Notes under the pieces: generated by a model
What the model saw: only the letters and a program-made list of their open reading frames with translations
What the model was told of the DNA's origin: nothing
Database searches by the model: none
Position numbers and translations under genes: made by a program
Shown: one piece after another, positions 8,607 through 15,408 of the stretch
Layout: every line of letters begins with the position of its first letter
Numbering within the stretch: the first letter of the stretch is position 1
NCBI GenBank assembly: GCA_947383005.1
Contig: CANDBT010000035.1
Location: 1 to 48,624, forward strand
Direction of reading: 5' to 3'
Length of the DNA stretch: 48,624 bases
DNA from: an uncultured bacterium
Lineage (GTDB): Bacteria; Bacillota; Clostridia; Lachnospirales; Lachnospiraceae

Positions 8607-10357
8607 TATTCCAAATAAGCGCCTTTCATGGGGCTGGCGGCATGCTGGCTGAACATGCGGAGAACGCCTTTTTTGTACTTTGGTTCTTTGGGAGTCCAGT
8701 TTTTCCGGCGTTCCTCTAAAACCAATTGGATTTCTTCTGCGGTTTTTCTTTCTCCTTTTATGCCGACGATGTTGAGTTTTCTTTCCATCACATCAATTTC
8801 GATAAGATCGCCTTCTTCTACCAGGGCGATAGGGCCGCAATCTACGGCTTCCGGGCTGCAATGGCCGATGACGGGGCCGGTGGAAGCGCCGGAAAAACGG
8901 CCATCGGTAATCAGGGCAATGCTGCGTCCCAACTCCTTATCGCTGCTGATGGCTTCGGAAGTATAAAACATTTCCGGCATCCCGCTGCCTTTGGGGCCTT
9001 CATAGCGGATAAATACGGCATCACCTTTCTGTACTTTGTGCTTTAGCACGGCATCCAGGCATTCTTCTTCACTGTCGAAGGGCCTGGCCCGCAGTACAGC
9101 TTTGAACATTTCTTTTGGACATGCCGTATGTTTGATTACTGCGCCTTCCGGAGCCAGGTTGCCCCTGAGAATGGCAATGCTTCCATCGGTCCCGATAGCT
9201 TTATCATAAGGACGGATAATATCTTCTTTGGTGACATTGGTCCCATATCGTTTGTTAAATTCCTGCAGCCATTTCTGGCAGCGCTCGTAATATCCGTTTT
9301 CTTTTAATTCCTTCAGGTTTTCGCCAAGGGTTTTTCCGGTAATGGTCATGGCGTCCAGGTGGAGATGCTGCTTGATTTCTTCCATAATAGCGGGTACGCC
9401 ACCTGCGTAATAGAATACTTCGGCAGGCCAGCGTCCGGCGGGACGTACATCGAGAAGATAGCGGGCGTTTCTGTGGAGACGGTCGAAAGTATCGCCGGTA
9501 ACTTCCAGGCCGAATTCATGGGCAACAGCCGGGATATGCAGCAGGCAGTTGGTGCTTCCCGAGATAGCTGCATGGACCAGAATCGCGTTTTCAAAGCTGT
9601 CCATGGTGATGATTTCAGAAGGGCGCATACCGGGTGTGGTGGCAAGCTTGACTGCCTGCCGTCCGGCTTGCCTGGCAAAATCCAATAGATCGGGGCTAGT
9701 GGCAGGCATCAGGGCGCTTCCGGGAAGAGCGAGGCCAAGGGCCTCGGCCATGATTTGCATGGTGGAGGCGGTTCCGATAAAGGAGCAGGCGCCGCAGCTC
9801 GGGCAAGCGTTGCATTTGGCCCAATTCAGTTTTTCTTCGTCAATTTCCCCCCGCTGGTACTTGGCGCTGTACATGCCAAGCTGCTCTAAAGTGAGCATTT
9901 CCGGGCCGGCGTTCATGGTTCCTCCCGGTACTACGACAGAAGGGACATCTGCCCTGGCAAGTCCCATCAGATTGCCAGGCATTCCTTTGTCACAACTGGA
10001 CAGATATACGGCTCCGTCGAAGGGAGTGGCATTCGCGTGGATTTCGATCATATTGGCAATCATTTCCCGGCTGGCCAGGCTGAAATTAATTCCGTCCGTT
10101 CCCTGGCTTTCGCCGTCGCAGATATCTGTACAGAAATATCTGGCGCCATATCCGCCGGCTTCTTCGACACCTTTTCGGACTTCTGCCACCAAGGTATCTA
10201 AATGCCCGCTTCCCGGGTGGCTGTCGCCAAAGGTGCTTTCAATCATGATCTGTGGCTTGTCCAAATCTTCCGGTTTCCAGCCTGTGCCTATCCGCAGGGG
10301 ATCGAGTTCAGGAGCCAGTTTCCTCATTTTTTGGCTTGTTAAATCATTTCGGTTCAT
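8603..10357 (-). CDS. IlvD/Edd-family dehydratase, probably a sugar-acid dehydratase
   Basis: Iron-sulfur dehydratase of the dihydroxy-acid/6-phosphogluconate dehydratase family. Cluster ligands are visible: C80 in ICDG, C122 in SCDKGMPG and C191 in the CPSCGACS stretch. Three cysteines resemble the [2Fe-2S] branch, which includes aldonate dehydratases. D123 and K124 match the Mg and carbamyl-lysine positions. The protein has 584 residues from ATG 10357, which has AAGGAAAG upstream; an in-frame extension of 41 codons runs through a tandem repeat and is not a credible start. Its neighbours are a GntP permease and a FadR-type regulator, so dehydration of an imported aldonate to a 2-keto-3-deoxy acid is more likely than branched-chain amino acid synthesis. 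No aldolase or kinase is adjacent. Confidence 0.85.
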   Translation of the reverse strand: MNRNDLTSQKMRKLAPELDPLRIGTGWKPEDLDKPQIMIESTFGDSHPGSGHLDTLVAEVRKGVEEAGGYGARYFCTDICDGESQGTDGINFSLASREMIANMIEIHANATPFDGAVYLSSCDKGMPGNLMGLARADVPSVVVPGGTMNAGPEMLTLEQLGMYSAKYQRGEIDEEKLNWAKCNACPSCGACSFIGTASTMQIMAEALGLALPGSALMPATSPDLLDFARQAGRQAVKLATTPGMRPSEIITMDSFENAILVHAAISGSTNCLLHIPAVAHEFGLEVTGDTFDRLHRNARYLLDVRPAGRWPAEVFYYAGGVPAIMEEIKQHLHLDAMTITGKTLGENLKELKENGYYERCQKWLQEFNKRYGTNVTKEDIIRPYDKAIGTDGSIAILRGNLAPEGAVIKHTACPKEMFKAVLRARPFDSEEECLDAVLKHKVQKGDAVFIRYEGPKGSGMPEMFYTSEAISSDKELGRSIALITDGRFSGASTGPVIGHCSPEAVDCGPIALVEEGDLIEIDVMERKLNIVGIKGERKTAEEIQLVLEERRKNWTPKEPKYKKGVLRMFSQHAASPMKGAYLEY

Positions 10358-10370
10358 TGTTCTTTCCTTT

Positions 10371-10406
10371 CTGTATATTCTGTATATTCTGTATATTGTG
10401 TATATT
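10371..10406 (-). repeat. 9-bp tandem repeat in the dehydratase leader
   Basis: Four head-to-tail 9-mers (CTGTATATT three times, then GTGTATATT on the plus strand) lie directly upstream of the ribosome site of the dehydratase gene. In the mRNA they give an unstructured AU-rich run of UAUACAGAA units about 15-50 bases before the start codon. Copy number could change by slippage. Confidence 0.85.
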
Positions 10407-10471
10407 GTGAAATTCATAACCACCCAAGAATTGTTTGAACTGTTGCCAAAATCGAAGGTTTGGTTATTTTC

Positions 10472-10500
10472 AGTGTACAAATATGTTCGCTTTTCGTCAA
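10472..10500 (-). promoter_or_regulatory. Promoter of the dehydratase gene
   Basis: On the minus strand: -35 TTGACG (10500-10495), a 17-base spacer and -10 TACACT (10477-10472). It lies in the 195-base gap between gntP and the dehydratase gene and would give a leader of about 110 bases. The dehydratase can therefore be expressed independently of gntP. Confidence 0.7.
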
Positions 10501-10552
10501 GACCTTTGTGAAAGTAAATGTATCTGTGTTATTGGGGTTATTTATTTCCTGC

Positions 10553-11908
10553 TTAAGCAAAGAAGGAGATAATCAAGGCCACCAAAAAGCCTGTCCCGCC
10601 GACCAGGGTTTCCATGATTGTCCAGGTTTTCAGCGTGGTTTTCTCATCCAGCCCGATCAGGGATTTGACCAGCCAAAAACCGGAATCATTAAAATGCGAA
10701 CAGACGGTGGCGCCTCCCGCTACGGCGGCTGTGGTACAGGCCAGGTATATGGGAGAAAGATCGGCGATTCCCGGCATGGAGGAGATGATACCGGCGGCCA
10801 TGGTCATGGCTACAGTGGCGGAACCCACGCAGATACGTACGAGCGCGGCCACAATAAAAGCGATCACAACGATAGGAAGGTTGGCGGAGGAGACGGCATC
10901 GCCAATCACATCACCCAGGCCGGAATATTGGAGCATGTAGCGGAGCACACCGCCGCAGGCTGTCACTAAAAGGATGAGTCCGGTAGGTTCCAGCGATTTT
11001 GTCATGATTTTTTCCAGTTCTTCGGTATTGTATCCATGGCGTATTCCCAAAATTAACATGGCGGCGACCGTGGCAATCAGCAAGGCGACGAAAGGTTCGC
11101 CGAGGAAAGACAACAGAGGTTCTGCCGGAGCCATGGCATCAATCACGCCGGCAACGGATTTCAGGATAATCAGCACCAAAGGAATAAGGATAATTCCTAC
11201 GATAGTGCCAAAGGCCGGGAGCTTGGATTCGTCAATTTCTCCCTGGTTAGCGACATGTTCGGGTACCGGGACAAAAAATCGTTTTCCGCAGATGGCGCCC
11301 CATATCGGCCCGGATACGATCATAGCTGCTATACCGCAAAAGATACCGATTAAAATTACCCAGCCTAAATCTACATTCAGCATATTGGCTACCAGCACGG
11401 GGCCGGGGGTGGGAGGGATAAAAGCGTGGCCTACAGCTAGGCCAGCTAACAGCGGGATGGCATAAAACAGAGAGGAACGTTTGGTTCTTTTCGCCAGGGA
11501 AAAAGCCAGAGGAATCAAGATAATCAGTCCTGCGTCGAAAAATACCGGCATGGAAATGACCAGGCCGGTAATGCCCAGCGCCCATGCGGCCTTTTCGTCT
11601 CCGAAACGTTTTACCATAGTAACAGCCAATGTCTGAGCGCCGCCGGATACCTCCAGGATAGCGCCGAACATGGAGCCAAGGCCAACAAGCAAGGCAATGC
11701 CTTTTAAGGTATTGCCAATGCCGTCATTGACGGCGGTTACGATATCGCCAAAAGGCATGCCGGCAGTCAGGCCGATGACTAAGGCGCCTATCAAAATAGC
11801 AATCATTGCGTGAATTTTAAATTTGATAATCAGTACTAGCAGCAGCGCCAACCCCACTAAAGCGGCAATAATTAATCTTGTGGGGTCAAGGATGGTTTCT
11901 GTTCCCAT
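10553..11908 (-). CDS. GntP-family gluconate/sugar-acid permease
   Basis: Integral membrane symporter of the gluconate:proton family, with 451 residues and about 12 hydrophobic segments. Family features include the N-terminal segment ending in GLTAGMPFGDIV, the PPTPGPV motif, and the conserved C-terminal stretch with GSATVAMTMAAG and HFNDSGFW. The start is set at ATG 11908, because the GGAGG used as ribosome site lies eight bases before it; an upstream in-frame ATG at 11923 overlaps that site. It is transcribed from a consensus promoter with a palindromic operator. It probably imports the sugar acid acted on by the dehydratase; which acid is not determined. Confidence 0.92.
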   Translation of the reverse strand: MGTETILDPTRLIIAALVGLALLLVLIIKFKIHAMIAILIGALVIGLTAGMPFGDIVTAVNDGIGNTLKGIALLVGLGSMFGAILEVSGGAQTLAVTMVKRFGDEKAAWALGITGLVISMPVFFDAGLIILIPLAFSLAKRTKRSSLFYAIPLLAGLAVGHAFIPPTPGPVLVANMLNVDLGWVILIGIFCGIAAMIVSGPIWGAICGKRFFVPVPEHVANQGEIDESKLPAFGTIVGIILIPLVLIILKSVAGVIDAMAPAEPLLSFLGEPFVALLIATVAAMLILGIRHGYNTEELEKIMTKSLEPTGLILLVTACGGVLRYMLQYSGLGDVIGDAVSSANLPIVVIAFIVAALVRICVGSATVAMTMAAGIISSMPGIADLSPIYLACTTAAVAGGATVCSHFNDSGFWLVKSLIGLDEKTTLKTWTIMETLVGGTGFLVALIISFFA

Positions 11909-12015
11909 AATTATATCCTCCATGAGTTATATGTGTTTGTGTCTGCGGTGGAAAAGCAGCAGCCGTTCAAAGATTATTTGGGCGGCTATGTTAAGTAACA
12001 TTTTACTGATCATTC

Positions 12016-12039
12016 AAAACATATGACGTCTTATGTTTT
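12016..12039. promoter_or_regulatory. Palindromic operator at the gntP promoter (GntR/FadR type)
   Basis: AAACATATGAC followed by GTCTTATGTTT is a 22-24 bp palindrome with a single mismatch. It sits immediately downstream of the gntP -10 box, where a bound repressor would block transcription. The half AAACATATGATGTC recurs at 13099-13112, just before the GntR-family gene, which supports it as that regulator's site. Confidence 0.75.
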
Positions 12040-12048
12040 ATTATCAAT

Positions 12049-12077
12049 ATTATATTTACTGCGCTCGAATTTGTCAA
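12049..12077 (-). promoter_or_regulatory. Consensus promoter of gntP
   Basis: Minus strand: TTGACA (12077-12072), exactly 17 bases, then TATAAT (12054-12049). Both hexamers are perfect matches to the sigma-A consensus. A strong promoter beside an operator implies tight repression. Confidence 0.85.
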
Positions 12078-12116
12078 TATGTCTGATGTATTTTTCGAGC
12101 CTTTCTACTTTTCATA

Positions 12117-12158
12117 CAAAAAAGCGGTGGTTTTTTATAAAAACTCGCCGCTTTTTTG
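12117..12158. terminator. Rho-independent terminator after the GntR-family gene
   Basis: CAAAAAAGCGG pairs with CCGCTTTTTTG, with further pairing inside (GGTTTTT with AAAAAC). It ends with a T-run on the minus strand, the direction of the regulator gene, and mirrors on the plus strand. It separates regulator transcription from the gntP promoter. Confidence 0.9.
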
Positions 12159-12261
12159 TGCACTTATTCTAAAATATATACTCTGATATTCTTTACATCG
12201 CAATTCTGATTACCGGGAGCCGGCTTTGCCTTCCGCCGATAAGAAGTTATCCGGGGAAGCA

Positions 12262-12369
12262 ATTTAATTGTAACCGTTCAGACGGGTAGCTTCTTGCCCG
12301 TCTACACCGGACAAGAAGTATCGGATGTTCATCCAGTGTGGAATTTGACAAGAATTGTTACATTTAATC
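12262..12369 (-). mobile_element. MITE-like element, family D, with target duplication
   Basis: The 92-bp element runs from GTAACCGTTCAGACGGG (starting 12270) to AATTGTTAC (ending 12361). It is flanked by ATTTAATT (12262-12269) and ATTTAATC (12362-12369), an 8-bp duplication with one mismatch. Inverted, its interior matches 48464-48544, including the ACGGGcaagaag hairpin. The gene-free stretch 11909-12375 therefore holds this element, the terminator, and the gntP promoter and operator; 12160-12260 shows nothing recognisable. Confidence 0.7.
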
Positions 12370-12375
12370 AGCATT

Positions 12376-13080
12376 TTATTCATCTTTTTCGTTAGCCATT
12401 TTTGCTAACATCTGACGATTGTAGGTCAAGTGCATAATCATGGCGCATTTTGCACCAACAGAATCGCCTTGGATAATGGCGTCGGTAATTGCCCGGTGGG
12501 TTTCCAAGGTTTCCCTTTTCAGTTTGCGGTGGGTAAGGTTGCCGAAGGTGGTGACGGCGGAATTAATTAAAGGAATCAGGGTTTCCACCACGCGGTTTTT
12601 GCTGCATCTGGCAATGTGTGTATGGAATTTCACATCCATGATAAGATGGTTTTCTTCATGGGAATATAAAGCTTCTACCTGATCGCACAATTCTTTCAAA
12701 TGTTTTTTTTCCTCTGTATTTGCTTTTTGAGCAGCCAGCGAAGCGATTTCTGGTTCCAGCATCAGCCTTACATCAAAAAGTTCCAAAGCCAATTTATATT
12801 TATTATCCAGCCGATTGAGGCCAAGGGGGTCTTCTTCAAGGGAATAATGGCTGATGACAAAAGTTCCGGAGCCTCTCCGGACTTCCAGAATTCCTTTGGT
12901 CACGAGGCTTTTAACCGCTTCACGCACCGTGCTTCGTCCTACGCCGAACTTTTCTGCTAACTCAAATTCGTTAGGAATTTTTTCACCTATCGGTACGGGG
13001 GTTTCCAAAATGTATTTGATCAGCTCATCTTCCAGGCGGGAGCCAAGCTGTTGGTTTTTGATTTTTTCGATTTGATACAT
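12376..13080 (-). CDS. FadR-type GntR-family transcriptional regulator
   Basis: 234-residue repressor with an N-terminal winged helix (EDELIKYILETPVPIGEKIP, then GVGRSTVREAVKSL and RRGSGTFV) and an all-helical FCD ligand domain that normally binds a carboxylate with the help of a metal. The start at ATG 13080 is favoured by AGAGGA seven bases upstream; an in-frame ATG at 13104 lies inside the operator-like sequence. The gene precedes gntP and the dehydratase on the same strand, so it is the likely sugar-acid sensor. An operator half-site at 13099-13112 suggests autoregulation. Confidence 0.9.
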   Translation of the reverse strand: MYQIEKIKNQQLGSRLEDELIKYILETPVPIGEKIPNEFELAEKFGVGRSTVREAVKSLVTKGILEVRRGSGTFVISHYSLEEDPLGLNRLDNKYKLALELFDVRLMLEPEIASLAAQKANTEEKKHLKELCDQVEALYSHEENHLIMDVKFHTHIARCSKNRVVETLIPLINSAVTTFGNLTHRKLKRETLETHRAITDAIIQGDSVGAKCAMIMHLTYNRQMLAKMANEKDE

Positions 13081-13098
13081 GGTTCTGTCCTCTCGCTT

Positions 13099-13112
13099 AA
13101 ACATATGATGTC
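13099..13112. promoter_or_regulatory. Operator-like site in front of the GntR-family gene
   Basis: AAACATATGATGTC matches 13 of 14 bases of the left side of the gntP operator at 12017-12030. It lies 18 bases before the regulator's start codon, consistent with autoregulation. Confidence 0.6.
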
Positions 13113-13137
13113 TGCCTTTTGATTCTGGAATAATTCA

Positions 13138-13401
13138 GACGCGAACTGGTGATGATATAATCTCCGTCGAGATTATGTCATGTCCTTCGGACATGTTCCC
13201 GCCGGGGGGATGCGCACAGTTCGCTTAGGAGTTTGTCCTCCCTCTGGTCGGACGCGAACTGGCGCAGGTATAATCTCTATCAAGATTATGTCATGTCCTT
13301 CGGACATGCTCCCTCTGGGGGATGCACACAGTTTGGTTTGGTTCTTTGCCTCGCTTTGCTCAGCCCAAACTGGCGCAGGTATAATCTCTATCAAGATTAT
13401 A
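13138..13401 (+). repeat. Tandem array of structured repeat family A
   Basis: Two full units of 111-113 bp and a partial third. Each unit has three stems: ATAATCT / AGATTAT, then CATGTCC-ttc-GGACATG, then a long stem whose arms are CAGTTCGC / GCGAACTG in unit 1 and CAGTTTGG / CCAAACTG in unit 2. The arms of the last stem change together, so the fold is kept while the sequence drifts. A further copy lies inverted at 1-87. No open frame spans it. The rest of the gene-free region 13402-13584 is the leader of the response-regulator gene and shows only a weak hairpin near 13467-13487. Confidence 0.85.
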
Positions 13402-13584
13402 CCATAATTTTACGCCTTTTTCCACGGCATGCTTGAAAATAAGGAAGAAGAACTCTGATTTTTACGGTTTTTTTGTGTGAAAAACCATGATAAAATAAGA
13501 AGAATTTTTTATACAGGAAATCCGTTGAACAGAAGCTTTTGAAAAGCGGCAAAACACAGAGCACAGAGAACAGGAGAGCGGCAA

Positions 13585-15123
13585 ATGGAATTTACAGGAA
13601 TGATAATTGATGATGAGAAAATTGTCCGGGAAGGAATTTGTCAATTGATTGACTGGGAAGCGGAAGGCTGCCGGCTGCTGCCCAGCAAAAAAGACGGCCG
13701 GGAGGGCCTGGTGGGAATCCTGGAGGAAAAGCCAGATTTGGTGCTTATTGATATAAAAATGCCGGGTCTTTCCGGGCTGGAAGTGATACGGGAAGCGAAA
13801 AATCAGGGGTTTGAAGGACATTTTATTATCCTGACGGGATATTCGGAATTTGAGTATGCAAAGTCAGCCATTTCCATGGGTGTGGATGGATATTTGCTTA
13901 AGCCGATTGATGAGGACGAGCTTTTGCAGTATGTGCGTCAGGTGAAAAAGGAACTTGAGGAGAAAGCTTATCTGAACAGTTATCATAGTAAAAATGAGGA
14001 AAAGGCTAAGCAGGAACTGCTGCGCCGGATTGTGCTTAACGAGGACTCCGTGGAAAATTTGCGCCGGGATATCGGGCTTTATCAACTGCCCCTTGAAGGC
14101 GGATGCCTTTGCGTGGCGGTTTGCCGGGACGAGGAAGGAAAAGGGGAAAAAGAAGGCAGTAGTTTCCGAGAGAAGGTAATTAGGCTTATTGAGGGGGACA
14201 GCGCTTGTATCGGTATGTTTTTTCTTATGGGGGTAGCCGTTTTGGTGGCAAAATCGGTTACGTACCAACAGTGGAAGAACCGGATGGAAAAACGGAACAA
14301 GCGGCTGGCAGGTTTTTACGGGTCGGGGTTTAAAATTGCTATCGGCAATAATGTCCATAGCTGGCAGGAGCTGTTCTGTTCTTACGAGAGCGCCAGTTAT
14401 TTGCTGGAACAGTCCTTTATTTTTGACCAGGATGAAATCCTGACGATTGATTTGATTTGCAGTCTGGAGGAAAGCCGGGAAGCGGTATCGGTGGAGTATT
14501 TGGAAATGCTTATTGAAGTGGGGGAAGCGGAGGGGATTCACCGCGCCATGGAGATGTTTCGGGATTACTGTGCCTGGCATATGCTGAAAAGCGCGGAAAT
14601 CAAGATACTTTTGGTGCAGGAATTGCTTCAGCTTCAGGTGCGTTTGGGGAAAAAGTATGTTTCTGACGCTTTGTCCAGCAAGAATTTACAGCCGTTAATC
14701 CATCGCATCATGGGGGCGGAAGATATGAAAAGCCTGCTGGAATGCTTTGAGAAAGCGCTGACCAGTTTGAGTCAGGAAATTGGCACTGGCGGTTCCGGCA
14801 ATATCATCCGCCGGGTTTATTATTATATGGAAAAAAATTATGATAAGGATTTAAAACTGGAAACGATTGCCCGGAATTTTAATTATAACAGTGCATATTT
14901 AGGAAAATTGTTCCGCAAGGAGATGGGGGAAAGCTTTAATAATGCCTTGGACATTATTCGGATAACCAATGCCCGCCGGCTGTTAAAGGAAACGAATTTG
15001 AAAGTATATCAGATTTCCGAGCAGGTTGGATACGGGAGTATTGATTATTTTTATATTAAGTTCAAAAAGTATGTGGGAATCAGTCCCAAGGAATATCGCA
15101 AAAACCTTAAAGAAGAGCCGTAA
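13585..15123 (+). CDS. YesN-type response regulator with AraC DNA-binding domain
   Basis: Two-component regulator of 512 residues. The receiver domain (about 1-125) has the acidic pair in IIDDE, phospho-acceptor D56 in LIDIKMPG, and a conserved Lys in LLKPIDEDEL. A middle region of about 280 residues precedes two AraC-type helix-turn-helix motifs at the C-terminus (LETIARNFNYNSAYLGKLF and VYQISEQVGYGSIDYF). CAGGAGAG lies before the ATG. Regulators of this kind sense extracellular sugars through a YesM-type kinase, and one is encoded at 27611-29410 in the same locus. It probably activates the xyloglucan genes that follow. Confidence 0.93.
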   Translation: MEFTGMIIDDEKIVREGICQLIDWEAEGCRLLPSKKDGREGLVGILEEKPDLVLIDIKMPGLSGLEVIREAKNQGFEGHFIILTGYSEFEYAKSAISMGVDGYLLKPIDEDELLQYVRQVKKELEEKAYLNSYHSKNEEKAKQELLRRIVLNEDSVENLRRDIGLYQLPLEGGCLCVAVCRDEEGKGEKEGSSFREKVIRLIEGDSACIGMFFLMGVAVLVAKSVTYQQWKNRMEKRNKRLAGFYGSGFKIAIGNNVHSWQELFCSYESASYLLEQSFIFDQDEILTIDLICSLEESREAVSVEYLEMLIEVGEAEGIHRAMEMFRDYCAWHMLKSAEIKILLVQELLQLQVRLGKKYVSDALSSKNLQPLIHRIMGAEDMKSLLECFEKALTSLSQEIGTGGSGNIIRRVYYYMEKNYDKDLKLETIARNFNYNSAYLGKLFRKEMGESFNNALDIIRITNARRLLKETNLKVYQISEQVGYGSIDYFYIKFKKYVGISPKEYRKNLKEEP

Positions 15124-15224
15124 AATCCTAAAATATAGGATATTCAAGTGAAGTTTTTCGGGTATTTTTGCGGTGCGCATAAATGTTACAATAATACCGG
15201 AAGGTTTTATCACAGTTAGAAAAG

Positions 15225-15383
15225 ACTCCCACTTCTATAAGTGGCGAGTAAAGGCAAGATTGTCTCAGTGGGGATCAATCTCCGACTGGGATAAAGCCTC
15301 CGGCGGATGGCAGGCGTGCGGGAAGGAATATCGTCAGCAGAGCTGATCCGCACGCCGCCACAAGAACACCGGAGGCGTTCTTG
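15225..15383 (+). ncRNA. Structured leader RNA candidate upstream of the GH5 gene
   Basis: Three strong folds are packed in 160 bases directly before the GH5 ribosome site. A 10-bp hairpin (ACTCCCACTT / AAGTGGcGAGT) spans 15225-15249, and a 12-13 bp hairpin spans 15263-15291. A nested structure spans 15296-15376, with outer arms GCCTCCGG / CCGGAGGC and inner arms GGCGTGCGG / CCGCACGCC and TCAGC / GCTGA. CAAGAA (15361-15366) and TTCTTG (15378-15383) form an alternative stem that would hold CCGGAGG in its loop, so two states are possible. I do not recognise a known riboswitch. Remnants of an IS200/IS605-type end or its guide RNA are an alternative. Confidence 0.5.
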
Positions 15384-15408
15384 AATTATAAAAGAAAGGG
15401 GAGGCAAT

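Noticed and set aside
8603-10357. Branched-chain amino acid enzyme IlvD
   Set aside because: The family is right, but the neighbours are a GntP permease and a FadR-type regulator, not ilv or leu genes; a sugar-acid dehydratase fits better, though not proven.
9549-10511. Long open frame on the plus strand (320 codons)
   Set aside because: It lies antisense to the well-supported dehydratase gene, has no family features, and its composition is what the complementary strand of that gene gives.
13138-13401. CRISPR array
   Set aside because: Units are over 110 bp, similar along their entire length and internally palindromic; there are no short direct repeats with unique spacers and no cas genes.
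15225-15383. Confident call of an IS200/IS605 end or its guide RNA
   Set aside because: The hairpins resemble such ends, but there is no transposase, nuclease gene or recognisable insertion boundary, so it is kept only as an alternative.
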